From: Pseudomonas gessardii
Lineage (GTDB): Bacteria > Pseudomonadota > Gammaproteobacteria > Pseudomonadales > Pseudomonadaceae
DNA length: 64,000 nt
NCBI RefSeq assembly: GCF_001983165.1
Contig: NZ_MNPU01000008.1
Span: forward strand, 1-64,000
Direction: 5' to 3'
The notes below the pieces were generated by a model. The model was not told the DNA's origin, made no database searches, and saw only the letters and a list, made by a program, of their open reading frames with translations. A program made the translations under genes and the position numbers. This document shows, one piece after another, positions 11,001 to 25,824 of the stretch. Numbering within the stretch: the stretch's first letter is position 1; each line of letters opens with the position of its first letter.

Positions 11001-11091
11001 TCGTCTGCATGTTCGGGCAGGCATCCAGCACCAAGGGGGCCAGGGCCTGGAGTTGTTGCTGGGCGGCGGGGGAGGTGTCGGCAAGTGGCAT
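8059..11091 (-). CDS. Toxin-like protein, DUF6543/dermonecrotic-type, 1010 aa
   Basis: Large cytosolic-looking protein with no signal peptide. The N-terminal 400 residues resemble the dermonecrotic-toxin-like (DUF6543) region found in many Pseudomonas toxin proteins. A hydrophobic stretch follows (about residues 400-460, GPMAVAGWPVALVVVGASVA), suited to membrane insertion. The C-terminal about 300 residues match the C-terminal part of the 1912-aa protein at 25.8-31.6 kb and look like a TIKI/EreA/ChaN-type domain. Here the signature residues are lost: GETL near 714 and GARN near 848 replace the two GxxH motifs. Start ATG has aaggag seven bases upstream. The gene stands alone, with no secretion or immunity gene beside it. 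Family assignment is from pattern memory; activity is unknown. Confidence 0.75.
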   Translation of the reverse strand: MPLADTSPAAQQQLQALAPLVLDACPNMQTMAIEAAREILARHGLADLDPDHVYWHRFNGSVSDPATFTGWSHTEKPQQSMTLTQLVIHRFEVHDQDNADLLDGDGGFYREGPQARLFDQHNEVRLSASAVLKDFWAINFSDRYTRRLDTFWSAHFDDFRTLAKVNCLAQALQARQAGHLSAAQLQTVIQALASNLPWPPTLTDLQATAPAAHGLRVAALDIGGHIATDLLRIVDGDGRQILYVPGEAQAFHCFETPADLHFWLLNQTNQPGNRARFMTHFPLSAQVQQDDTDAVTWKQMLLTPVLIYRTVQALAGTLPPDWVDKGLSHQLDQLFIDWGTWDHHLINQADQTIEGDAFTWLAQSSQTRMRNDADFSLHSNGDLRKKLWIGYLNAFGRTFGPMAVAGWPVALVVVGASVANLGLNIDQALNGKTPAERRAGALGAILSAIDTLFNLALLKADGVVPEIAETPHTLVIEPTRPTVTPARPEPSVPATYQTNLILEGETLNTAPGKYHQVYTLRTSGGLPQHAILLNDEAYYVRYEADPNGRGYWAIVDPNHPHGFSGSLPVCLNELGEWERVSASKGLKGGGGNSSKASRRTVPSHSAEPMTPASNPLRRVTTPFDTPPSTRPEIKRWAMGLPETHVHSRFGRIDRFTFYFGVSHEKLLQSAKDFFNELPWTRLPARPDIPAFEPATPFDKVLERLPDDIPGYVIGETLDRVTSTRLVLENMPHFARKGVKTLYSSRLLNDFAQDDLNLYWRTGEMSEDLESYLGRLGTDPAGQYNELELVKTARANGIRVQAIDCAAHYKSPTPTPDLAEQAINNYLAHTVIQADQALNGGGKWLLLTGARNINTFNGFAGISELEGGIGLRVEEVLAGQGNDIRIDPGIDIDRDSAPAHADVGDSFDTLHADLRVQVEAPLLHRTLEQNRRLLFRKGMYLIDESQGRYTLLHHSRAMGILCTPINRLADGSFYIERPAWTAVHNVHFATLEKLSSALTNMGLSLQCRLPV

Positions 11092-11156
11092 GTTGCTCTC
11101 CTTGAGGGGGGAGAGGCGAGCATGCCAAGCGCTTCAGCGTGGGGGTGGGTAGATAA

Positions 11157-11861
11157 TTAACGCCGGGCGATATCGGAGAAGTAGAACTTATCCAGGGTAT
11201 GGCGCGACTCGGTGTACTCGAACTGCCGCCCGTCCTGCAAAAACGTCTGGTTGCTCACCACGATCACATGGCTCTGGCCGTCGAGGTCCAGGTGCGTCTG
11301 GTCGTCCTTGCTGCGGGGCAGGGCTTCGATGGTGCGCTGGGCGTAGCTGATTTGCAGCTGCAATGTCTGCTCGATAAACGCGTAGATCGATTGCTCGGCA
11401 ATCGCCTGGTCCAGGCCCGGGATCAGGTCGGCGACGAAGTGGTTGATATCGAGGATCACCCGTTTGCCACCAATGCGCCGCACCCGTTTGATACGGGTAA
11501 TCAGGGTGCCGGGCTCGGCCTCGATATGTTGCAGCAACGAGCCTTCCAGCGGCAGTTGGGTGAATTCGACCACTTCGGTGCGGACGTCATCGCCCAGGTC
11601 GGCGTGGGTTTCATGGAAGCTGACGATGCCGCCCAGTTGAAATTCGATCGGGTTGGGCGACAGCACGAAGGTGCCCTTGCCATGGATCTTTTGCGCGAAC
11701 CCACGCTCCTGCAATTGCTCGATGGCCCGGCGTACGGTGCCGCGGCTGGCCTGGTAGGTGTCCATCAATTCGGTTTCGGAAGGCAGGCGCGTGCCGCGTT
11801 GCAGGCGTTCGGTGGTGATGCTGGCAAGCAGATCGGTGTAGATCTGGTTGTATTTACTCAT
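11157..11861 (-). CDS. treR: Trehalose operon repressor TreR (GntR/HutC family)
   Basis: 234-aa regulator with an N-terminal winged helix-turn-helix (LPSETELMDTYQASRGTVRRAIEQL, residues about 27-51) and a C-terminal UTRA-type effector domain (FEYTESRHTLDKFYF). In studied TreR proteins trehalose-6-phosphate releases the repressor from DNA; that effector is inferred here from the operon. It is divergent from the trehalose PTS genes, and two matching palindromes lie in the gap, so it probably controls both itself and treP. Confidence 0.9.
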   Translation of the reverse strand: MSKYNQIYTDLLASITTERLQRGTRLPSETELMDTYQASRGTVRRAIEQLQERGFAQKIHGKGTFVLSPNPIEFQLGGIVSFHETHADLGDDVRTEVVEFTQLPLEGSLLQHIEAEPGTLITRIKRVRRIGGKRVILDINHFVADLIPGLDQAIAEQSIYAFIEQTLQLQISYAQRTIEALPRSKDDQTHLDLDGQSHVIVVSNQTFLQDGRQFEYTESRHTLDKFYFSDIARR

Positions 11862-11963
11862 GGAGAAGGCTCTGTGCCGCGTTTGCGTTCAAGGCAGGAA
11901 CCTTAGTGGCAGCGGCGGGCTTTGTCCATTGGCCTTGGAAAGCGCTGGGCGACTATTTTTGCA

Positions 11964-12005
11964 ACTCGTACAGACGAGTTATTGCTTTAACTCGTCTGTA
12001 CGAGT
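11964..12005. promoter_or_regulatory. Tandem TreR operators
   Basis: Two 16-bp palindromes with identical arms lie between treR and treP: ACTCGT-ACAG-ACGAGT at 11964-11979 and ACTCGT-CTGT-ACGAGT at 11990-12005. Their spacers are reverse complements of each other, and their centres are 26 bp apart. Arms of this kind suit a dimeric GntR/HutC repressor, and their position makes TreR the obvious ligand. Confidence 0.85.
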
Positions 12006-12059
12006 AATTTTGCCCTCGGCATGCTGCCAATAACAAGAATCTAAAGTGGAAGACCAAGC

Positions 12060-13502
12060 ATGAGCCACGATTACCCCAACATCGCCCGCGAGATTCTCCA
12101 AAGCCTCGGCGGCAGCGACAACCTTGAACAAGCGGCCCACTGCGTGACCCGTCTGCGCCTGGCCCTCAAGGACCCGAGCCTGGTCAACAGTGCGGTGCTC
12201 AACCAGGTCGATCTGGTCAAGGGCTCGTTCTTTACCGGCGGTCTGTTCCAGATCGTCATCGGCCCCGGCGAGGTAGAAAAGGTCTACGCCGCCCTGCGCC
12301 AACAGACCGGCCTTGCTGCCTCGACCATTGCCGACGTGAAGAAAGCCGGTGGCGACAAGACCAACCCCATGCAACGCCTGGTCCGCGTGTTTTCCGACGT
12401 GTTCATGCCGATCCTGCCGGCGCTGATCATTGCCGGCCTGCTGATGGGCATCAACAACCTGATGGGCGCCAAGGGCATGTTCATCGAGGGTCAGACGCTG
12501 CTGGAGGCCTATCCGAAGCTGGATGGCCTGTGGAGCCTGATCAACCTGATGGCCAACACCTCGTTTGTGTTCCTGCCGGCGCTGGTGGGCTGGTCGGCGG
12601 CCAAGCGCTTTGGCGGCAGTGAAATCCTCGGCATTGTGCTCGGCCTGATGCTGGTGCACCCGGACCTGCTCAATGCCTGGAACTACGGCAAGGCGGTGGC
12701 CGGGCTCGACGGCCAGAGCCTGCCGTACTTCGATATTCTGGGCTGGTTCCAGATCGAGAAGGTCGGCTATCAAGGCCAGATCCTGCCGATCCTGATGGCC
12801 GCCTACGTCATGAGCGTGATTGAAAAATGGCTGCGGGCGCGGGTGCCGAACGCCATCCAATTGCTGGTCGTGCCGATCACCACCATTGTCGTCACCGGCG
12901 TGCTGGCCCTGGCGATCATCGGCCCGGTGACCCGGCACCTCGGCATCCTGATCACCGAAGGCGTGGTCACCCTGTTTGACCTGGCGCCAATGGTGGGCGG
13001 GGCGATTTTCGGCCTGCTGTATGCGCCGCTGGTGATCACCGGCATGCACCACATGTTCCTGGCCGTGGACCTGCAACTGATCTCGACCCAGGGCGGCACG
13101 TTTATCTGGCCGATGATTGTCATGTCCAACCTGGCCCAGGGCAGCGCGGCCCTCGGCGTGTTCTACATGAGCCGCAATGCGCGAGACAAAAGCATGGCGT
13201 CGACTTCGGCGATTTCTGCCTACTTCGGCATCACGGAGCCGGCCATGTTTGGCGTCAATCTGCGCTTCAAGTTTCCGTTCTATGCCGCCTTGCTCGGCTC
13301 GGCCCTGGGCAGCATTTTCCTCTCGCTGAACAAGGTCCAGGCCTCGGCCATCGGGGTTGGCGGCTTGCCTGGTTTTATCTCGATCATCCCGCAGTACATC
13401 CCAAGCTTTGTGATCGGCATGGCCGTCGCGATTGTGGTGCCGTTTGTGCTGACCTGTGGGTTGAGCATGAAAATTGTGCGGCCGGGTTATCGCGTCGCCT
13501 GA
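12060..13502 (+). CDS. treP: PTS trehalose transporter, EIIBC
   Basis: 480-aa inner-membrane permease that imports trehalose and phosphorylates it to trehalose-6-phosphate. The EIIB domain is N-terminal, with the phosphorylated cysteine at C28 in HCVTRLRL; the EIIC domain follows with about ten membrane segments and ITEPAMFGVNL. Length and order match TreB-type EIIBC proteins. It has no EIIA domain; this is supplied by the EIIA-HPr-EI fusion four genes on. First gene of the operon, with TreR operators about 55 bases upstream. Confidence 0.93.
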   Translation: MSHDYPNIAREILQSLGGSDNLEQAAHCVTRLRLALKDPSLVNSAVLNQVDLVKGSFFTGGLFQIVIGPGEVEKVYAALRQQTGLAASTIADVKKAGGDKTNPMQRLVRVFSDVFMPILPALIIAGLLMGINNLMGAKGMFIEGQTLLEAYPKLDGLWSLINLMANTSFVFLPALVGWSAAKRFGGSEILGIVLGLMLVHPDLLNAWNYGKAVAGLDGQSLPYFDILGWFQIEKVGYQGQILPILMAAYVMSVIEKWLRARVPNAIQLLVVPITTIVVTGVLALAIIGPVTRHLGILITEGVVTLFDLAPMVGGAIFGLLYAPLVITGMHHMFLAVDLQLISTQGGTFIWPMIVMSNLAQGSAALGVFYMSRNARDKSMASTSAISAYFGITEPAMFGVNLRFKFPFYAALLGSALGSIFLSLNKVQASAIGVGGLPGFISIIPQYIPSFVIGMAVAIVVPFVLTCGLSMKIVRPGYRVA

Positions 13503-13507
13503 TAGAT

Positions 13508-13582
13508 CGCTATCGCAGGCAAGCCAGCTCCCACAGAGGAATGCATTTCAACTGTGGGAGCCGGGCTTGCCCGCGATGAGGC
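13508..13582. repeat. REPIN between treP and treC
   Basis: Two inverted REP sequences (gcaggcaagccagctccc and gggagccgggcttgcccgcg) around a short loop. It begins six bases after the treP stop and lies inside the operon, so it will be transcribed and can fold. Confidence 0.85.
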
Positions 13583-13621
13583 CCGCAAGGCCGCTACAAC
13601 ACTCAATTGAAGGAACCCACC

Positions 13622-15268
13622 ATGCAAGACTGGCAACACTCGGTGATCTACCAGATCTACCCCAAAAGCTTCCACAGCCATGCGGGTAACGCCACCGGTG
13701 ACCTGCTGGGCATCGTGGACAAACTCGACTACCTCCAGTGGCTGGGCGTCGATTGCCTGTGGATCACTCCGTTCCTGCGCTCGCCCCAGCGCGACAATGG
13801 CTATGACATCAGCGACTACTACGCCATCGACCCTAGCTACGGGACCATGGCCGACTGCGACCTGCTGATCAGCGAAGCGGCCAAGCGCGGCATCAAGCTG
13901 ATGCTCGATATCGTGGTCAACCACACCTCCATCGAACACCCCTGGTTCCAGCAGGCGCGCAGCAGCCTCGACAACCCGTACCGCGACTTCTATATCTGGC
14001 GCGACCAGCCGAATAACTGGCAATCCAAGTTCGGCGGTTCGGCCTGGGAATACGAGGCGCAGACCGGCCAGTACTTCCTGCACCTGTTCGACCACACCCA
14101 GGCCGACCTCAATTGGGACAACCCCAGGGTGCGCGCCGAGGTCTACACACTCATGCGTTTTTGGCGTGACAAGGGCGTGGGGGGCTTTCGCCTGGACGTG
14201 ATCAACCTGATCTCCAAGCCGGCGGATTTCCCTGAAGACGACAGCGATGGCCGGCGCTTCTACACCGATGGCCCGAACGTGCACGAGTACCTGCAGGAAA
14301 TGCACCGCGAAGTATTCGAGGGCCACGCGCTGATCAACGTCGGCGAGATGTCCTCCACCAGCCTGGAGCATTGCATTCGCTACTCGCGGCCAGAGTCGAA
14401 AGAGCTGTCGATGACCTTCAATTTTCATCACCTGAAAGTCGATTACCCCAACCTGCAAAAGTGGGTGCGGGCCGACTTCGATTTCCTGCAACTCAAGCAG
14501 ATTCTGTCCGACTGGCAACTGGGCATGCAGGCCGGTGGCGGCTGGAACGCGCTGTTCTGGTGCAACCACGACCAGCCACGGGTGGTCTCGCGGTTTGGCG
14601 ATGACGGCGAGTACCGCGTGGTCTCGGCCAAGATGCTCGCCACGGCCTTGCACTTGCTCCAGGGCACGCCGTTTGTGTACCAGGGCGAAGAGCTGGGCAT
14701 GACCAACCCAGGCTTCGACACCATCTCGCAGTACCGCGATGTGGAGACCCTGAATATCTACCGCCTCAAGCGCGATGCCGGTGAATCCGAGGCCTCAAGC
14801 ATGGCCGCGATCATGCAGAAATCCCGCGACAACGGCCGCACGCCGATGCAGTGGAACAGCCAGGCCCATGCCGGTTTCAGCCGCGCAGAACCGTGGATCG
14901 GCATCCCGGCCAATGCGGCGCAGATCAATGTCCAGAGCCAGCTGGATGACCCGGATTCGGTGCTGCATCACTACCGTGCGCTGATCGCCTTGCGGCGCGT
15001 TGAGCCGCTGATTCAAGAAGGTGTCTACCGCCAACTGCTGCAAGACCACGACAAGGTCTGGGCGTACCTGCGTGAAGGCCATGGCGAGCGCCTGTTGGTG
15101 CTGAACAACTTCTACGGCCAGCCCTGCGAAATCCAGCTGCCTCACAACGTGATTAGCTCGGCGAGCGCGCAACGCCTGCTGATCAGCAACTACCCCGACT
15201 GCCCGGTGCGCACCGACACGGTCATCTTGCGTCCTTACGAGTCTTTTGTGCTGCACCTGACCGACTGA
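13622..15268 (+). CDS. treC: Alpha,alpha-phosphotrehalase (GH13)
   Basis: 548-aa cytoplasmic hydrolase that splits trehalose-6-phosphate into glucose and glucose-6-phosphate. GH13 motifs are complete: DIVVNHTS, GGFRLDVINL (nucleophile Asp), NVGEMSS (acid/base Glu) and WCNHDQPR (third Asp). The chosen ATG at 13622 has aagga upstream at proper spacing; an upstream TTG in frame is rejected. It directly follows the transporter gene, from which it is separated by a REPIN. Confidence 0.95.
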   Translation: MQDWQHSVIYQIYPKSFHSHAGNATGDLLGIVDKLDYLQWLGVDCLWITPFLRSPQRDNGYDISDYYAIDPSYGTMADCDLLISEAAKRGIKLMLDIVVNHTSIEHPWFQQARSSLDNPYRDFYIWRDQPNNWQSKFGGSAWEYEAQTGQYFLHLFDHTQADLNWDNPRVRAEVYTLMRFWRDKGVGGFRLDVINLISKPADFPEDDSDGRRFYTDGPNVHEYLQEMHREVFEGHALINVGEMSSTSLEHCIRYSRPESKELSMTFNFHHLKVDYPNLQKWVRADFDFLQLKQILSDWQLGMQAGGGWNALFWCNHDQPRVVSRFGDDGEYRVVSAKMLATALHLLQGTPFVYQGEELGMTNPGFDTISQYRDVETLNIYRLKRDAGESEASSMAAIMQKSRDNGRTPMQWNSQAHAGFSRAEPWIGIPANAAQINVQSQLDDPDSVLHHYRALIALRRVEPLIQEGVYRQLLQDHDKVWAYLREGHGERLLVLNNFYGQPCEIQLPHNVISSASAQRLLISNYPDCPVRTDTVILRPYESFVLHLTD

Positions 15269-15275
15269 AACACCC

Positions 15276-15311
15276 CCCTGTTCAGGCGCCGGCTTACCGG
15301 CTCCGACAGGG
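15276..15311 (+). other. Intercistronic stem-loop treC/porin
   Basis: An outer stem CCCTGT/ACAGGG encloses an inner stem GCCGG/CCGGC, followed by an A-rich stretch up to the porin's ribosome-binding site. It has no T-run, so it looks like an mRNA-processing or stabilising structure rather than a terminator. Confidence 0.45.
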
Positions 15312-15320
15312 AAAAAATAA

Positions 15321-16562
<1,242 letters not shown>

Positions 16563-16586
16563 GCCCTTGGCTATAGGTGAGCTAAA

Positions 16587-16676
16587 TGTGGGAGCGGGCT
16601 TGCTCGCGATAGCGGTGTATCAGCCACCGAATGCATCAGCTGGCATGCCGCCATCGCGAGCAAGCCCGCTCCCACA
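16587..16676. repeat. REPIN, 90 bp
   Basis: A textbook P. fluorescens-type REPIN: tgtgggagcgggcttgctcg at one end and its reverse complement at the other. It lies between the porin and the PTS fusion gene, inside the trehalose locus. A second copy of the same length is at 56375-56464. Confidence 0.95.
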
Positions 16677-16730
16677 TTTGGAACTAAGTCAGCCCCATGT
16701 TTTTTACAGAACCCAACAGCAGGTGATGTC

Positions 16731-19259
16731 ATGACCACAACTCAACCCCTGGAACTGCTGGCGCCCCTGGCGGGTGTGCTGTTGCCCCTGGACCAGGTGC
16801 CGGATCCGGTGTTCTCCAGCCGCCTGATTGGCGACGGCGTGTGTATCGATCCCACTTCGCAGACTCTCTGCGCGCCGCTGGCCGGGGTGATCAGCACTAT
16901 CCAGGACAGTGGGCATGCGGTCAGCGTCACCGACGACCATGGCGTGCAGGTACTGATGCATATCGGCCTGGATACCGTGAACCTGGCGGGCAAGGGCTTC
17001 ACCCGGCTGGTCGAGGAAGGCCAGCGGGTCGAGGCGGGGCAGCCGTTGATCGAATTTGATGCCGACTTTATCGCGCTCAATGCCCGCAGCCTGCTGACCC
17101 TGATGCTGGTGGTCAGCGGCGAGCCATTTGTGCTGCTGGCGACGGACGCCGGCCTGGTGGAAACCGGGCAACCGTTGCTGCGTGTGGCACCGCTAGTCCG
17201 CGCCGCCAATGACGAGGAGGAGGGCGATGCCCTGTTCTCCAAGCCCCTGACGCTGCCCAATGCCAACGGTTTGCATGCGCGCCCGGCGGCGGTGCTGGCC
17301 CAGGCGGCCAAGGGGTTTAAGGCGAGCATCTGCCTGCACAAGCAAACCCAGAGCGCCAACGCCAAGTCCCTGGTGGCGATCATGGGCTTGCAAACGGTGC
17401 GAGGCGATACCTTGCAAGTCAGTGCGGCGGGGCCGGATGCGGCGGCGGCGATCCAGGCGTTGGTCGCGTTGTTGGTGGCGGGCTGTGGCGAAACCGTTGT
17501 GGGGATGGCCGAGGGGGTTGCAGCGGTCGCGCCGCTGTCGTCGGCGACGGTATTGCGTGGCGTATGTGCATCGCCCGGTTCGGCATTTGGCCAGGTGGTG
17601 CAGGTGGCGGAGCCCGCGTTGGCTATTCCTGAAACCGGCGGCGCAGAGGCGCTCGAGCGTGCCGCCCTGGACCGCGGCCTGCTGGCGGCCACCCAGGCGC
17701 TGCAAACCCTGCAAGCCAAAGCGCAGGGCAGTGCCCAGGCCGAGATCTTCCGCGCCCATCAGGAGTTGCTCGACGACCCGACCCTGCTGGAGCACGCCCA
17801 TGACCTGCTCGCCACAGGCAAGAGTGCCGCCTTTGCCTGGAACCGCGCCACACTGGCCACTGCCGCAATGCTCCAGGGCCTGGGCAATGCCTTGCTCGCC
17901 GAGCGTGCGGCGGACCTGGCCGATGTCGGCCAGCGCGTACTCAAACTGATCCTGGGGATCCCGGAGCACGCTTGGGACCTGCCCGAACGCGCGATCCTGA
18001 TTGCCGAACAATTGACCCCTTCGCAAACCGCCAGCCTGGATACCCAAAAGGTGCTGGGGTTTGTCACCGTCGGCGGCGGTGCCACCAGCCATGTGGCGAT
18101 CCTCGCCCGTGCCCTGGGCCTGCCGGCCCTGTGTGGGGCGCCGGCGCAGGTGCTGGCGCTGGTCAACGGCAAGCAGGTGCTGCTCGATGCCGACAAAGGC
18201 GAGCTGCACCTGGCGCCGAACCTGGCCGCGATCGAACAGTTGGAGGCGGCGCGTCAACAGCAGATGCTGCGACGTCAGCGTGAAGTGGCCCAGGCTGCCT
18301 TGCCAGCGGTCACCCGTGACGGTCATCACGTTGAAGTCACCGCCAACGTCGCCTCATTGCAGGAGGTCGAGCAATCCCTAAGCCTTGGCGGCGAAGGCGT
18401 TGGCCTGCTGCGTTCAGAGTTCCTTTATCTGGACCGCAACCGCGCGCCCAGCCCCGAGGAGCAGGCCGGCACTTACAGTGCCATTGCCCGTGCCCTGGGC
18501 CCTGAGCGCAATCTGGTGGTGCGCACCCTCGACGTCGGTGGCGACAAACCCCTGGCCTATGTGCCGATGGCGGCCGAGACCAACCCGTTCCTCGGCCTGC
18601 GTGGGATTCGCCTGTGCCTGGAGCGTCCTGAACTGTTGCGCGAGCAGTTGCGCGCAATCCTTGCCAGCGCGGGCTTGGCGCGGCTGCATATCATGTTGCC
18701 GATGGTCAGCCTGTTGTCGGAGCTGCGCCAGGCGCGCCAGATCCTGGAAGAGGAAGCGACGGCCCTGGGGCTTGCCAGGCTGCCGAAGCTGGGGATCATG
18801 ATCGAGGTGCCGTCGGCGGCCTTGATGGCGGATGTGTTTGCGCCCCATGTGGATTTTTTCTCGATCGGCACCAATGACCTGACCCAATACACCCTGGCCA
18901 TGGACCGTGACCATCCGCGCCTGGCCAGCCAGGCCGACAGCTTTCACCCGGCGGTGTTGCGCCTGATCGCCACCACGGTCAAGGCCGCCCATGCCCATGG
19001 CAAGTGGGTGGGGGTGTGTGGCGCGCTGGCGTCCGAAACGCTGGCGGTGCCGATGCTGATCGGGCTGGGGGTGGATGAGCTGTCCGTCAGCGTGCCGTTG
19101 ATCCCGAGCATCAAGGCCACGGTGCGTGACCTGAACCTGGCGGATTGCCAACTGATCGCTCGCCAGGTGTTGAACCTGGAAGAGGCCGCCCAGGTGCGCG
19201 AAGCCTTGAACCAATACCACGCGGCGACTGTGGAAACCTCATGGGTTGTGGAGAACTGA
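16731..19259 (+). CDS. PTS EIIA-HPr-EI fusion for trehalose
   Basis: 842-aa cytoplasmic phosphotransfer protein. Residues 1-155 are an EIIA-Glc-like domain with both histidines (H62 and H77 in VLMHIGLDTV). An HPr domain follows (active histidine in NANGLHARPAA, near 180), then Enzyme I with its active histidine in GGGATSHVAILARALGLP and the C-terminal PEP-binding barrel (GTNDLTQYTLAMDRDHPRL). It can carry phosphate from PEP to the EIIB of TreP, making the locus independent of other PTS proteins. It is a paralogue of the 841-aa protein in the nag operon. Confidence 0.93.
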   Translation: MTTTQPLELLAPLAGVLLPLDQVPDPVFSSRLIGDGVCIDPTSQTLCAPLAGVISTIQDSGHAVSVTDDHGVQVLMHIGLDTVNLAGKGFTRLVEEGQRVEAGQPLIEFDADFIALNARSLLTLMLVVSGEPFVLLATDAGLVETGQPLLRVAPLVRAANDEEEGDALFSKPLTLPNANGLHARPAAVLAQAAKGFKASICLHKQTQSANAKSLVAIMGLQTVRGDTLQVSAAGPDAAAAIQALVALLVAGCGETVVGMAEGVAAVAPLSSATVLRGVCASPGSAFGQVVQVAEPALAIPETGGAEALERAALDRGLLAATQALQTLQAKAQGSAQAEIFRAHQELLDDPTLLEHAHDLLATGKSAAFAWNRATLATAAMLQGLGNALLAERAADLADVGQRVLKLILGIPEHAWDLPERAILIAEQLTPSQTASLDTQKVLGFVTVGGGATSHVAILARALGLPALCGAPAQVLALVNGKQVLLDADKGELHLAPNLAAIEQLEAARQQQMLRRQREVAQAALPAVTRDGHHVEVTANVASLQEVEQSLSLGGEGVGLLRSEFLYLDRNRAPSPEEQAGTYSAIARALGPERNLVVRTLDVGGDKPLAYVPMAAETNPFLGLRGIRLCLERPELLREQLRAILASAGLARLHIMLPMVSLLSELRQARQILEEEATALGLARLPKLGIMIEVPSAALMADVFAPHVDFFSIGTNDLTQYTLAMDRDHPRLASQADSFHPAVLRLIATTVKAAHAHGKWVGVCGALASETLAVPMLIGLGVDELSVSVPLIPSIKATVRDLNLADCQLIARQVLNLEEAAQVREALNQYHAATVETSWVVEN

Positions 19260-19261
19260 AT

Positions 19262-19546
19262 ATGTTGGAGAAATTGCAGCGGGCATTCTGGAAAGCCCTG
19301 ACCCCGGACCTGGTGGCGGAAACGGCGATTGTCGAGCCGCCGGCTGACGCGATGCTGGCGCCGGCGGTGCTGAGTGCGTTGGGTGGGGCGAGTAATCTCA
19401 AGTCACAGCAGCGGGTGGCCTTGACCCGCATCCGCGTGCAACTACAGGACCCGACACGGGTGGATGAGGTGGCGTTGAAGGCGGCGGGGATTGCGGCGGT
19501 GATGGTGCTGGCGGGCGGGACCGTGCACCTGCTGACCGGCCTCTGA
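19262..19546 (+). CDS. Small EIIB-like protein without active cysteine
   Basis: 94-aa protein whose C-terminal two-thirds are an EIIB-Glc-like fold (ALGGASNLKSQQ then VALTRIRVQL). At the place of the phosphorylated cysteine (CVTRLR in TreP) stands Ala53. The same Ala-x-Thr-Arg version, with the same one-residue insertion, is the second EIIB-like domain of NagE in this window. The ATG lies two bases after the stop of the PTS fusion gene, with ggag upstream, so the two genes are translationally coupled. It cannot take part in cysteine phosphotransfer; a structural or regulatory role with TreP is inferred. The stop codon overlaps the start of a 107-bp repeat. Confidence 0.85.
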   Translation: MLEKLQRAFWKALTPDLVAETAIVEPPADAMLAPAVLSALGGASNLKSQQRVALTRIRVQLQDPTRVDEVALKAAGIAAVMVLAGGTVHLLTGL

Positions 19547-19782
19547 TCGTTCCCACGCTCTGCGTGGGAACGCCGCCGTGGACGCTCTGCGTCCGCTCTG
19601 GTGACGCGGAGCGTCACTGGATGCATTCCCACGCGGAGCGTGGGAACGATCATCATCACAACTGCGGGGTGTCTTGATCGTACCCACGCTCTGCGTGGGA
19701 ACGCCGCCGTGGACGCTCTGCGTCCGCTCCGGTGACGCGGAGCGTCACTGGATGCATTCCCACGCGGAGCGTGGGAGCGATC
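19545..19782. repeat. Two tandem 107-bp palindromic repeats
   Basis: Units at 19545-19651 and 19676-19782 begin with the palindrome gatcgt(t/a)cccacgctctg and end with its inverse; they differ in few positions. The 24 bases after the first unit repeat the bases that follow the second, which belong to the 3' end of mltF, giving a 131-bp tandem duplication. They lie between convergent genes and could fold into strong transcript-ending hairpins. Relatives occur at 31634 and 43598. Confidence 0.9.
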
Positions 19783-19783
19783 A

Positions 19784-25730
<5,947 letters not shown>

Positions 25731-25751
25731 TCCGCAGGCGGTCAAGACAAG

Positions 25752-25786
25752 AAACCCGCTGGGCCAGTTTGGCCAGCGGGTTTTTT
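25752..25786. terminator. Bidirectional intrinsic terminator
   Basis: Stem AAACCCGCTGG / CCAGCGGGTTT, with a T6 run on the plus strand and an A-run at the other foot giving Ts on the minus strand. It separates purL-yqfO from the convergent large toxin-like gene and can end both transcripts. Confidence 0.95.
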
Positions 25787-25824
25787 GTTGGCGCTCATGG
25801 CTTCGATATCAAAGCCTCAATGGT

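Noticed and set aside
11979..13076. 365-codon minus-strand frame antisense to treP
   Set aside because: Histidine- and glutamine-rich antisense translation of a clear PTS gene; no independent evidence for coding.
16587..16676. Intrinsic terminator after the maltoporin-like gene
   Set aside because: It is a REPIN: arms match other REP copies and no T-run follows, so a terminator call is not justified.
19545..19782. CRISPR-like tandem array
   Set aside because: There are only two units, they are long and palindromic, and the spacer is a copied gene end; no cas gene is present.
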